DNA of 16,259 bases. Origin: an uncultured Rothia sp. (GTDB lineage Bacteria; Actinomycetota; Actinomycetes; Actinomycetales; Micrococcaceae). Positions 1 through 5,540 of the stretch are shown piece by piece. Within the stretch, counting starts at the first letter, position 1. Each line of letters begins with the position of its first letter. The translations under genes and the position numbers were made by a program. The stretch is from positions 1-16,259 of the forward strand of contig CALGXU010000456.1 in NCBI GenBank assembly GCA_937935205.1, in the 5' to 3' direction. The notes beneath the pieces were generated by a model that had not been told where the DNA came from, ran no database searches, and saw nothing but the letters and a program-made list of their open reading frames with translations.

Positions 1-1324
1 CGCCCTGCTGAGGGGCTGCATGCTGAGAAGTAGGCTGCTGCGGGGGCTGAGCCGCCTGAGTCTTAGGCGCCAGACCCGCCGCCGCCATACCCGCCGCACG
101 AGCAGCAGACATGCCACCCAGCGCCGGAACCGAACCGGCAGCACCAGAAGCCACGCGACGCTCCAAAACCTGCAAGCGAGAAGCCAAAGCCGCAACCTCC
201 GCACCACCGGCAGAACCCTCCGCCGCAGGCAGAAGCAGACGAGCACACAGCAACTCCAACTGAAGCTGCGGATTCGCCGCACCCGTCATACTATTCAAAG
301 TCTCATTCGCCGTACCCGCAGCAACCGTCAACTCACGCTCACCCAAAGCCTGAGCCTGCTGAGCCAAACGCTCCAACTGATCCTGCGGAACACCCTGCAA
401 AATCTGGCCGGCAGCCTGCGGAACAGCCTTCACCACAATCAAATCACGCAGACGCTCCAGCAGATCCTCCACAAAACGGCGAGGATCCTGACCGGTCGCC
501 ACCACACGAGAAACCGCACCAAAGAGAGTCGGCGCATCCTTCGCACCCAACGCCTCAATAACCTCATCCAGAAGCTGCGCGTGAGTATAACCAAGCAGCG
601 CCACCGCACGGTCATACTCAATACCGTTCTGCGAAGACGCACCAGCCATCAACTGATCAAGAATCGACAGCGAATCACGCACCGAACCGCCACCAGCACG
701 AATCACCAGCTGCAACACACCCGGCTCCACAGCCACCTGCTCCTGATCACACAGACCCTGCAGGAACGGCAGAAGAACCTCCGGCGGAACCAGACGGAAC
801 GGGTAATGGTGAGTACGGGAACGAATCGTACCCAGCACCTTATTCGGCTCAGTCGTCGCGAAGATAAACTTCACGTGCTCCGGCGGCTCCTCCACAATCT
901 TCAGCAGCGCATTGAAACCCTCACGGGTCACCATATGCGCCTCATCAATAATGAAGATCTTGTAACGGTCACGCACCGGCGCCAAAGTAGCGCGCTCACG
1001 CAAGTCACGGGCATGATCCACGCCGCCGTGGCTCGCCGCGTCCATCTCAATCACATCAAGAGAACCGCCACCATCGCGCGACAGCTCACGGCACGAATCG
1101 CACACACCACACGGAGTGGGAGTCGGACCCTGCGCACAATTCAAACAGCGCGCCAAAATACGCGCCGACGTGGTCTTACCGCAACCACGCGGACCCGAGA
1201 ACAAGTACGCGTGATTCACACGGTTCTTCTCCAAAGCGACCATCAGAGGTTCGGTCACGTGCTCCTGCCCGATAACCTCAGCAAAGGTTTCGGGGCGATA
1301 ACGACGATAAAGGGCAGTGCTCAC
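1..1324 (-). CDS. dnaX: DNA polymerase III subunit gamma/tau, 5' part (3' end beyond window)
   Basis: Clamp-loader ATPase subunit that loads the beta sliding clamp during replication. The reading frame is open from the left edge of the window to a GTG start at 1324, about 441 codons, so the C-terminal tau region is missing. Visible in the translation: Walker A GPRGCGKTT (residues 44-52), zinc-binding cysteines C63, C72, C75 and C78, Walker B IIDEAH (125-130), a sensor-1 segment FIFATTEPNKV (from 153) and an SRTHHYPF segment after it. The region after about residue 400 becomes Ala/Gln/Pro-rich, as expected at the start of the tau linker. The start is chosen because GAGG lies 8 bases upstream and the protein begins STALYRRYRPETF, the usual DnaX N-terminus. 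A weak -10-like TAAAAT lies at 1373-1368 on this strand. It is transcribed divergently from the SRP RNA. Whether a gamma frameshift product exists cannot be judged here. Confidence 0.97.
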   Translation of the reverse strand, partial: MSTALYRRYRPETFAEVIGQEHVTEPLMVALEKNRVNHAYLFSGPRGCGKTTSARILARCLNCAQGPTPTPCGVCDSCRELSRDGGGSLDVIEMDAASHGGVDHARDLRERATLAPVRDRYKIFIIDEAHMVTREGFNALLKIVEEPPEHVKFIFATTEPNKVLGTIRSRTHHYPFRLVPPEVLLPFLQGLCDQEQVAVEPGVLQLVIRAGGGSVRDSLSILDQLMAGASSQNGIEYDRAVALLGYTHAQLLDEVIEALGAKDAPTLFGAVSRVVATGQDPRRFVEDLLERLRDLIVVKAVPQAAGQILQGVPQDQLERLAQQAQALGERELTVAAGTANETLNSMTGAANPQLQLELLCARLLLPAAEGSAGGAEVAALASRLQVLERRVASGAAGSVPALGGMSAARAAGMAAAGLAPKTQAAQPPQQPTSQHAAPQQG

Positions 1325-1555
1325 GGCAACCTCTTCAACTCGGGGTGCGGATAGGACAATCCCTACCATTTTAGACGCTTTACCCCCGGCCCGAGTGGCC
1401 GACAGTCACCGGCGAACACGCTGCTACAGCACCCCAGCACAACACCGCCACCGTGACATCTACTATGGACGCTCACCCGGGTGGCATGTACGCCCACAGA
1501 AATACCGCGGACGCGCCGAATTCCCAAGAGCCCAAAAATCCGGTACACTGGTTCT
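1325..1555. promoter_or_regulatory. Divergent promoter region between dnaX and SRP RNA
   Basis: About 230 bp with no convincing gene. On the plus strand, TACACT at 1544-1549 is a plausible -10 box for the SRP RNA, with TTCCCA at 1521-1526 as a weak -35 at 17-bp spacing. On the minus strand, TAAAAT at 1373-1368 could serve dnaX. I see no operator-like palindrome. Short reading frames here do not look coding. Confidence 0.45.
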
Positions 1556-1647
1556 TGCCTCTTACGTGGCGTTATCTTGGAAAACTCCCCCAGGACCGGA
1601 AGGTAGCAAGGGTATTCGAGCTATGACGGGTGCGTAGGAGGTTTTTT
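1556..1647 (+). ncRNA. ffs: Small bacterial signal recognition particle RNA (4.5S type)
   Basis: RNA of the signal recognition particle, partner of the Ffh GTPase in membrane targeting. The conserved domain IV core is visible: CAGGACCGGAAGGTAGCA at about 1591-1608, containing the GGAA tetraloop flanked by the asymmetric Ffh-binding loop. The outer end of the rod closes with a perfect 9-bp stem, CCTCTTACG (1558-1566) with CGTAGGAGG (1633-1641), including one G-T wobble. A middle helix GTTAT (1571-1575) pairs with ATGAC-type bases at 1623-1627. Six T follow the closing stem directly (1642-1647), so the outer helix probably doubles as the terminator. The exact ends are estimated from the helix and the -10 box at 1544-1549. 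Its position next to dnaX is common in Gram-positive genomes. Confidence 0.9.
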
Positions 1648-1689
1648 CATGCCTAAAATCAGGCAGCTAGGTAGTTCGCACCCGTCATA
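1622..1689. repeat. 13-bp inverted repeat spanning the SRP RNA 3' end
   Basis: TATGACGGGTGCG (1622-1634) is the exact reverse complement of CGCACCCGTCATA (1677-1689), with 42 bases between. The left arm lies inside the 3' strand of the SRP RNA rod. A transcript reading past the T-run could therefore refold its 3' end against downstream sequence. Seen directly; the function is unknown. Confidence 0.75.
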
Positions 1690-1772
1690 TGCACTACGTG
1701 CCCGCTCCGCTGGCGCTCCGCGGCTTCGGATCCGGATTGATTCTTCGCTCGCTCAGAATCCGAATCCTCAGC

Positions 1773-1812
1773 GGGTGCGTAGGAGGTTTTTCTATGCCCG
1801 AAAACAGGCGCC
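1773..1812 (+). repeat. Second degraded copy of the SRP RNA 3' end and its downstream flank
   Basis: The stretch starting GGGTGCGTAGGAGGTTTTT at 1773 repeats the 19 bases at 1628-1646 exactly. Similarity continues with a few mismatches through an ATGCC, an A-run and CAGGC (1649-1664 versus 1794-1809). No second domain IV core or 5' strand is present, so this is a partial duplication, not a second SRP RNA. Both copies place AGGAGG 7-8 bases before an ATG. Just upstream, 1728-1744 and 1755-1767 form an imperfect hairpin (GGATCCGGAT... with ...AGAATCCGAATCC). Confidence 0.7.
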
Positions 1813-1895
1813 CCAAAAACAGGTACACAAGCACCCACAAATGTGCTTTCTGTTACTTTTCCCATTCGGGGCTTGCATGCTTCACAAAAGCGTAG
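1794..1895 (+). CDS. Possible 33-residue small ORF, unproven
   Basis: An ATG at 1794 is preceded by a strong AGGAGG at 1781-1786 with 7-base spacing. The frame encodes a 33-residue basic peptide with a C-x-x-C pair (KCAFCYF) and stops at 1893-1895. The ribosome-binding site belongs to the duplicated SRP RNA 3' sequence, so it may be accidental. No family is recognised. The region 1650-1935 otherwise holds only repeats, a weak hairpin (AACAG...AAGCAC / GTGCTT...CTGTT, 1818-1854) followed by a T-rich tail, and the tRNA promoter. Low confidence. Confidence 0.2.
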   Translation: MPENRRPKNRYTSTHKCAFCYFSHSGLACFTKA

Positions 1896-1901
1896 TAAAG
1901 T
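1873..1901 (+). promoter_or_regulatory. Promoter of tRNA-Ser
   Basis: TTGCAT (1873-1878) and TAAAGT (1896-1901) are separated by exactly 17 bases. Transcription would start near 1908, about 32 bases before the tRNA. A perfect small inverted repeat, CTACGCA (1914-1920) and TGCGTAG (1922-1928), lies in the 5' leader. Confidence 0.65.
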
Positions 1902-1939
1902 TTTATTCGTTGCCTACGCAATGCGTAGAAAACATAGCT

Positions 1940-2028
1940 GGAGGATTCGCCTAGCGGCCTATGGCGCACGCCTGGAACGCGTGTTGGGTTAACAGCCCTC
2001 GGGGGTTCAAATCCCCCATCCTCCGCCA
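1940..2028 (+). tRNA. tRNA-Ser, anticodon GGA
   Basis: Class II tRNA with long variable arm. Acceptor GGAGGAT (1940-1946) pairs with ATCCTCC (2018-2024), followed by discriminator G2025 and an encoded CCA (2026-2028). The anticodon stem CACGC (1967-1971) pairs with GCGTG (1979-1983); the loop CTGGAAC places anticodon GGA at 1974-1976, reading UCC/UCU serine codons. The T arm GGGGG-TTCAAAT-CCCCC is complete. The long variable arm lies between about 1984 and 2000. Confidence 0.97.
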
Positions 2029-2031
2029 CCG

Positions 2032-2067
2032 ATCCCCGGTCTTAGATTCTAAGACCGGGGATTTTTT
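2032..2067 (+). terminator. Rho-independent terminator after tRNA-Ser
   Basis: Perfect 13-bp stem ATCCCCGGTCTTA (2032-2044) with TAAGACCGGGGAT (2050-2062), loop GATTC, and a T-run to 2067. It starts 4 bases after the encoded CCA. Confidence 0.95.
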
Positions 2068-2148
2068 ATACCCCTTGGTACTATTTCTTCAGAACCCCCA
2101 CGGTTCCACGCGCCGCCGAGGCACCCCACACCTGCAGAAAGCACCACC

Positions 2149-2472
2149 ATGATCTTCAAAAAAGTAGGCGACAGCCGCCCCTACCCCCAGCACGGCATGA
2201 CCCACGCCGACTGGGGAGGAATCCCGCCGCAGCAGGTGCGCCTCGACACCCTCATCACCACCCAAAAAACCCTCAACCTCGAAACCCTACTCGCCGAAGA
2301 CTCCACCTACTACGGCGACCTCTTCCCGCACGTGGTCAAATGGGGCGGCGAACTCTACCTCGAAGACGGCGTGCACCGCGCACTGCGCAACGCCCTGCAC
2401 CGCCGCGCCGTCATGTACGCGCGCGTACTGGACCTGGACTCCATCTCCCCGGCACTGCTGCCCGGCGCGTAA
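2149..2472 (+). CDS. Small conserved protein with ParB-like N-terminal fold signature
   Basis: A 107-residue acidic, soluble protein without signal peptide or membrane segment. The stretch QVRLDTLITTQKTLNLETL followed by YLEDGVHRALRNALHRR...ARVL resembles the ParB/sulfiredoxin-like domain pattern (a listed parameter region, then D-G-x-H-R, then a short strand). In that superfamily the GxHR segment binds nucleotide, here G-V-H-R at about residues 73-76. The protein is shorter than a partitioning ParB and has no helix-turn-helix part, so a chromosome partitioning role is not claimed. I recall similar small proteins in other actinobacteria but cannot verify this. The start ATG has no good Shine-Dalgarno (AGAAAG 6 bases upstream is weak). 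A -10-like TACTAT lies at 2079-2084. Single gene between two terminators. Function unknown. Confidence 0.75.
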   Translation: MIFKKVGDSRPYPQHGMTHADWGGIPPQQVRLDTLITTQKTLNLETLLAEDSTYYGDLFPHVVKWGGELYLEDGVHRALRNALHRRAVMYARVLDLDSISPALLPGA

Positions 2473-2508
2473 CAGCCTACCCGCGTAAAAACCTACCCGA
2501 ATACAGAA

Positions 2509-2555
2509 AATGCCGCGGACCGATGCAAAGAAGCATCAGGTCCGCGGCATTATTT
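2509..2555. terminator. Bidirectional terminator between convergent genes
   Basis: Perfect 13-bp arms AATGCCGCGGACC (2509-2521) and GGTCCGCGGCATT (2539-2551), with an inner stem GATGC/GCATC (2522-2526, 2533-2537). A-run before and T-rich tail after give U-tracts on both strands. It serves the 107-residue protein (+) and the TetR gene (-). Confidence 0.9.
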
Positions 2556-2579
2556 GTAGCTATTCGGCCCGCTCAACCC

Positions 2580-3275
2580 TTAGGAAGCGACCTTCAGGTT
2601 CGCCTCCTGCACGGGCGACTGCTCCGGCAGAGACTCCTCGGAGTCCAGGTGAACAGGGTTGCCTTCGGCGTCAAAACGTGCGCCCAGTCCCATCTGAATA
2701 AAACGGATAGTATTCAGAATCTGGCGTTCGCGAGTATCCTCATCCGGTGCGTCCTCGGCGCGGCCCGCACTCGAGGAGAGGGAGCCGTGCACGAGCATCG
2801 CCAGTTCGCGAATGTCGTTCTTCGGAATGTAGTTCTCAACAATGGCGGCAGAAAGAATATGAGCCAGCACCATCTGCAGTTCGTGCACGTGCTTGCCGAG
2901 CTTCGCGTACGACTCGGGGGAAAGCATGGAGCGCATCGCCGGACCCGGGGGCAGGTGGCGGCGCGCCAAATCGTTGATCTGCAGGCGAATGTAGACCGCG
3001 AGCTGGTCAATCGGGTTTTCGATGCCCTCCAGGCCGGCGCGCAGTTCGTTGAGGAAGCGTTCGGTCTCGTCCAGGGCGTAGGCGACCAACAGTTCGCCCA
3101 TGTCGGCGAAGTAGTTGTAGACCGCGGTGCGGCCGATGCCGGCGTTCTTGGCGACGTCGGTCATGGTCAGGCCGGGCAGGCCGCGGGTGTAGAGGATCTC
3201 GCCGAAGGAGTTGAGAATGGCACGCTTGGTGTTCTCGCGCTGGGCGGCGTTGGTTGCAGCAGAAATACGAGGCAT
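2580..3275 (-). CDS. TetR/AcrR family transcriptional regulator
   Basis: A 231-residue DNA-binding repressor-type protein. The N-terminal domain has the family's helix-turn-helix: TMTDVAKNAGIGRTAVYNYF at residues 37-56, where the recognition helix ends in the Y-x-Y-F typical of TetR. The C-terminal part (about 65-200) is all-helical and would bind the unknown ligand. Residues beyond about 205 are acidic and probably disordered. Length is normal to slightly long for the family. The ATG at 3275 has no Shine-Dalgarno; a -10-like TAGAGT (3287-3282 on this strand) sits exactly 6 bases before it, so the mRNA is probably leaderless. A nested palindrome centred on 3303 covers the -35 to -10 region and implies autoregulation. 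The hydrolase gene upstream on the same strand is the nearest candidate target; there is no divergent gene next to the operator. Confidence 0.92.
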   Translation of the reverse strand: MPRISAATNAAQRENTKRAILNSFGEILYTRGLPGLTMTDVAKNAGIGRTAVYNYFADMGELLVAYALDETERFLNELRAGLEGIENPIDQLAVYIRLQINDLARRHLPPGPAMRSMLSPESYAKLGKHVHELQMVLAHILSAAIVENYIPKNDIRELAMLVHGSLSSSAGRAEDAPDEDTRERQILNTIRFIQMGLGARFDAEGNPVHLDSEESLPEQSPVQEANLKVAS

Positions 3276-3276
3276 A

Positions 3277-3329
3277 GTGACACTCTACCCCAAATCGTCA
3301 GCAAATGACGAATTTATTGAATGTGTCAC
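3277..3329. promoter_or_regulatory. Nested palindromic operator over the tetR promoter
   Basis: Two inverted repeats share one centre at 3303: the outer pair GTGACAC (3277-3283) / GTGTCAC (3323-3329) and the inner pair TCGTCA (3295-3300) / TGACGA (3306-3311). The bases between them are not symmetric. On the minus strand the -10 candidate TAGAGT occupies 3287-3282, and the inner right arm overlaps the -35 position. The arrangement fits two TetR dimers, or one large site, blocking its own promoter. Confidence 0.65.
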
Positions 3330-3385
3330 CAAGAAATTTGCCCAATCCATGCGAATTTTCACGTTTATGACGAAATAACCTCCCC

Positions 3386-4462
3386 CTACAGGAACCCCAA
3401 ACGAGTCGCCGCCGCCAAATCAGCACCCACCAGCGACGCAATCGGATACCCCGTATGGCCGCGCCCCGGAGTCACCTGCAACAAAGTCCGCGCCCCCAAA
3501 CCCTCATAGAAAGCACTACCCTCCTGCACCGCAATACGCGCCGACCAGCTACCCTCCGCGCTGGTCGCCATACGCCGACGACCCGACGGCGAACGCCCAT
3601 CCAACACACCCACATGCCAACTCATCAACAGATGCTCATGCGAGGAAGGATTCAACGCCGCCCGTTCACGTACCCGTTCCGGCACACCGTCGGCACCGCC
3701 GCCACCGATGAAGGTCGCACCGCCTCCACGGATCCAATCAATATCGTGCGAGAGCAGCTCATAGCTGAGGAACTCCGCACCACCCGAATAACCGGCACAC
3801 CAGACGCGGCTCATATCCACCCCGTACGCCAGGGCAATCTCCTCAATCAGGGCGCGAACCATCCTGCCGTTCGAACGGGCGCGAACCCACCAGTTATACG
3901 TCAGCGGAGGCGCATAGGAGCCGGCATCCGTTAGGTGAGGCTCCCGCAGGCTACCCGGCGACAGTACCGGCACCGACAGCATATTGAACTCAGCCGCCAC
4001 CTGCGCCAACTCGGCACGCAGGGGAGAAGCACGACGCAACAAGCGACTCCCGGCACGCGATAGATGATCACCATCAAAATAGAACAGCACACCGGGCGCA
4101 GACTCAGATTCAGACAGAAGATGCAGATTATCGACCCGGTAGTAGATATTGCGACCCCGATGCGTAAACGACCGGTAACCGAGCAGCTCAGAGGAAGCCA
4201 GAAGCATCGGCTCCAGCAGGGAGATACCGGTGCGCACAGCCTGCGCCGCATAGATGAACAGCGGATGCAGACGCGGAATATGCGCGCTCAACCGCCGCTG
4301 GTTACGGTGCCGCCTCCGCGCTCGCCGTAGAGAGCCACGAACCGCGCCGCGCACTGAGCCGCAAACTGAGGCACGTGAAGCACGCCCCGCCTCCAGCGGG
4401 GACGCCACCTGTCCGGTACGGTGAACTCCGCTGCGGTGAACTCTGCGGATCAGACTCTTCAT
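3386..4462 (-). CDS. Alpha/beta hydrolase, esterase or PHB-depolymerase-like
   Basis: A 358-residue serine hydrolase. The nucleophile elbow is GYSGGAE with S226. The final histidine is H336 in PGRGHTGYP, and D288 in GVLDGRSP is a plausible acid. The strand before the elbow (VWCAG) and an early strand LFYFDGDH (126-133) fit the alpha/beta fold of secreted-type esterases, but no signal peptide is evident. The first about 60 residues are strongly Arg-rich (for example SVRGAVRGSLRRARRR), which is unusual; the core may start near residue 86. The start at 4462 is preferred because TACAAT (4474-4469) lies exactly 6 bases upstream, giving a leaderless transcript. GGAGG is only one base from the ATG, too close to act normally. 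Longer starts (4546, 4675) would read through a 17-bp tandem duplication that is not a multiple of three. Substrate unknown. It lies upstream of tetR on the same strand, 110 bp apart. Confidence 0.85.
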   Translation of the reverse strand: MKSLIRRVHRSGVHRTGQVASPLEAGRASRASVCGSVRGAVRGSLRRARRRHRNQRRLSAHIPRLHPLFIYAAQAVRTGISLLEPMLLASSELLGYRSFTHRGRNIYYRVDNLHLLSESESAPGVLFYFDGDHLSRAGSRLLRRASPLRAELAQVAAEFNMLSVPVLSPGSLREPHLTDAGSYAPPLTYNWWVRARSNGRMVRALIEEIALAYGVDMSRVWCAGYSGGAEFLSYELLSHDIDWIRGGGATFIGGGGADGVPERVRERAALNPSSHEHLLMSWHVGVLDGRSPSGRRRMATSAEGSWSARIAVQEGSAFYEGLGARTLLQVTPGRGHTGYPIASLVGADLAAATRLGFL

Positions 4463-4468
4463 ACCTCC

Positions 4469-4474
4469 ATTGTA
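4469..4474 (-). promoter_or_regulatory. -10 box of the hydrolase gene, leaderless start
   Basis: TACAAT on the minus strand, 6 bases before the ATG at 4462, puts the first transcribed base at or next to the A of the start codon. No good -35 is visible, which suggests an activator. Confidence 0.55.
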
Positions 4475-4502
4475 GGTGCGGGGGTTCTGCAGCGGCCGGG
4501 GC

Positions 4503-4536
4503 CTGTCCACACTCTTGAACTGTCCACACTCTTGAA
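4503..4536. repeat. Perfect 17-bp tandem direct repeat (two copies)
   Basis: CTGTCCACACTCTTGAA occurs at 4503-4519 and again at 4520-4536 with no gap. It lies about 41-74 bases upstream of the predicted hydrolase start site and about 50-83 bases upstream of the predicted yhhQ start site. It may be a paired binding site or a recent slippage duplication. Confidence 0.9.
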
Positions 4537-4573
4537 AGGAGCCCATAAACCTGCCGCCGGCACGGCGTATAGG

Positions 4574-4704
4574 TACTATTAGATAGGCTCGGGTGGCAGA
4601 CGAGCCGGTGAACCCTGCCCTGCATTGCAGGCTCACCACCACGCGTGAGGGCTCGTACCTGACGTGAAGAAACACATCGCATGAAGAAAGACTTGGGGAA
4701 AGTA
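4574..4704 (+). promoter_or_regulatory. yhhQ promoter and structured leader RNA, candidate riboswitch
   Basis: TACTAT (4574-4579) is a -10 candidate that would start transcription at G4586, the first base of a stem. The leader of about 119 bases can form P1 GGCTCG (4586-4591) / CGAGCC (4601-4606). It can also form P2 GGTGA (4607-4611) / TCACC (4633-4637), enclosing P3 CCTG (4619-4622) / CAGG (4628-4631). The P1 loop GGTGG (4592-4596) is complementary to CCACC (4636-4640), a possible pseudoknot. Alternative pairings compete: CTCAC (4632-4636) / GTGAG (4645-4649) against P2, and CGAGCC (4601-4606) with a second GGCTCG at 4650-4655 against P1. Exclusive stems before a transporter gene suggest ligand-controlled expression. 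I could not fit it to preQ1-I or preQ1-II. Stem assignments are by eye. Confidence 0.5.
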
Positions 4705-5433
4705 ATGGCTAAACCCGTTAGCGAATCTAAAGCTCAGACGAGCACCGTCAAGGTGCCCTGGGCCGGTCGCCGCGGCTACTTTGATCTGCTGCTGGGCGCA
4801 TCCTGCGTCATCCTGATCATTTCGAATATTGGTGCAACCAAGGGCGTGGAGTTCGGTCCGCTGCCCTTCGAGCTGCCCCTGATTGGCTCGACCATTGTCA
4901 CCGACGGTGGTTTTTTCCTCTTCCCGCTCGCCTACGTGATTGGCGACCTTCTTTCTGAGGTGTACGGCTTCAAGCGTGCCCGCCGCGCCATTGTGGCGTC
5001 CTTCGGCTCGGCTGCTTTTGCTGCCCTGTGCTTCCTGCTGATTGTGCACCTGCCCGCTGCGAGCTTCTACGACGGCCAGGAGGCGTTCGCGCAGGTTCTC
5101 GGTCCGGTCTGGCAGATTTTTGTGGGCTCCCTGCTCGGTTACCTCTTCGGTCAGACCCTGAACGCCTGGGTCATGGTCGCGATGAAGAAGGCAAGCAAGG
5201 GCCGTTTCCTGTGGCTGCGCATGATTGTCTCCACCCTGGTCGGTGAGCTGCTCGATACCCTCATCTTCTGCTCCATTGCGGCACCGGTGCTCGGCATCGA
5301 CACCGTGGAAGCATTCATCAACTACGTACTAATCGGCTATATCTACAAGTGCCTGGTCGAGGTGCTCCTCATGCCGATCAGCTACCCGATTATTGGTTGG
5401 TTCAAGCGTCACGAACTCGAGTACGTGGCATAA
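4705..5433 (+). CDS. yhhQ: Queuosine precursor transporter, YhhQ/VUT family
   Basis: A 242-residue inner membrane protein of the QPTR (YhhQ, formerly VUT/DUF165) family, which imports preQ0, preQ1 or queuine for tRNA modification. About six hydrophobic segments are visible. Family marks include ISNIGATK after the first segment and GDLLSEVYGFKRARR (about residues 80-94), with an acidic motif in the membrane region followed by a basic loop. The later segments contain GEVLLMPISYP-type residues near the C-terminus. The ATG at 4705 is favoured because GGGGAAAG lies just upstream; an in-frame ATG at 4681 (8 residues longer) has only a weak GAAGAAA. Preceded by a structured leader. tgt, the enzyme that uses the imported base, lies 8 kb away on the other strand. 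Which precursor is carried cannot be read from sequence. Confidence 0.93.
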   Translation: MAKPVSESKAQTSTVKVPWAGRRGYFDLLLGASCVILIISNIGATKGVEFGPLPFELPLIGSTIVTDGGFFLFPLAYVIGDLLSEVYGFKRARRAIVASFGSAAFAALCFLLIVHLPAASFYDGQEAFAQVLGPVWQIFVGSLLGYLFGQTLNAWVMVAMKKASKGRFLWLRMIVSTLVGELLDTLIFCSIAAPVLGIDTVEAFINYVLIGYIYKCLVEVLLMPISYPIIGWFKRHELEYVA

Positions 5434-5461
5434 GCTAACCTCCTTACAGCTGATGTGCACA

Positions 5462-5487
5462 GCCGCCCGGCCTAACGCCTGGGCGGC
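5462..5487 (+). terminator. Weak terminator after yhhQ
   Basis: Stem GCCGCCC (5462-5468) with GGGCGGC (5481-5487), loop of 12 that can add a GGC/GCC pair. The tail GTTGCCATTT is poor in T, so termination efficiency is uncertain. Confidence 0.5.
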
Positions 5488-5488
5488 G

Positions 5489-5516
5489 TTGCCATTTCAG
5501 CTTTGTTCAATACACA
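5489..5516 (+). promoter_or_regulatory. Promoter of the first amino acid permease
   Basis: TTGCCA (5489-5494) and TACACA (5511-5516) with 16-base spacing, start expected near 5523. It overlaps the end of the weak yhhQ terminator, so the permease is probably transcribed on its own. Confidence 0.5.
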
Positions 5517-5540
5517 GCATGTCTAAGAAAGAGATACGTT

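Noticed and set aside
20..1354. 444-codon open frame on the plus strand opposite dnaX
   Set aside because: Its product is a run of Arg, Thr, Gln, Leu and His without any domain; it is the antisense shadow of a clear DnaX.
1649..1954. 101-codon frame starting just after the SRP RNA, with AGGAGG before its ATG
   Set aside because: The AGGAGG is part of the SRP RNA closing stem, the frame crosses repeats and hairpins and runs into the tRNA, and the product has no recognisable feature.
4503..4536. CRISPR-like or longer repeat array
   Set aside because: Only two copies without spacers, and no cas gene in the window.
4586..4704. Classical preQ1-I riboswitch before yhhQ
   Set aside because: The short hairpin with an A-rich tail and the conserved C-rich loop of that class are not found; the leader is longer and has different helices.
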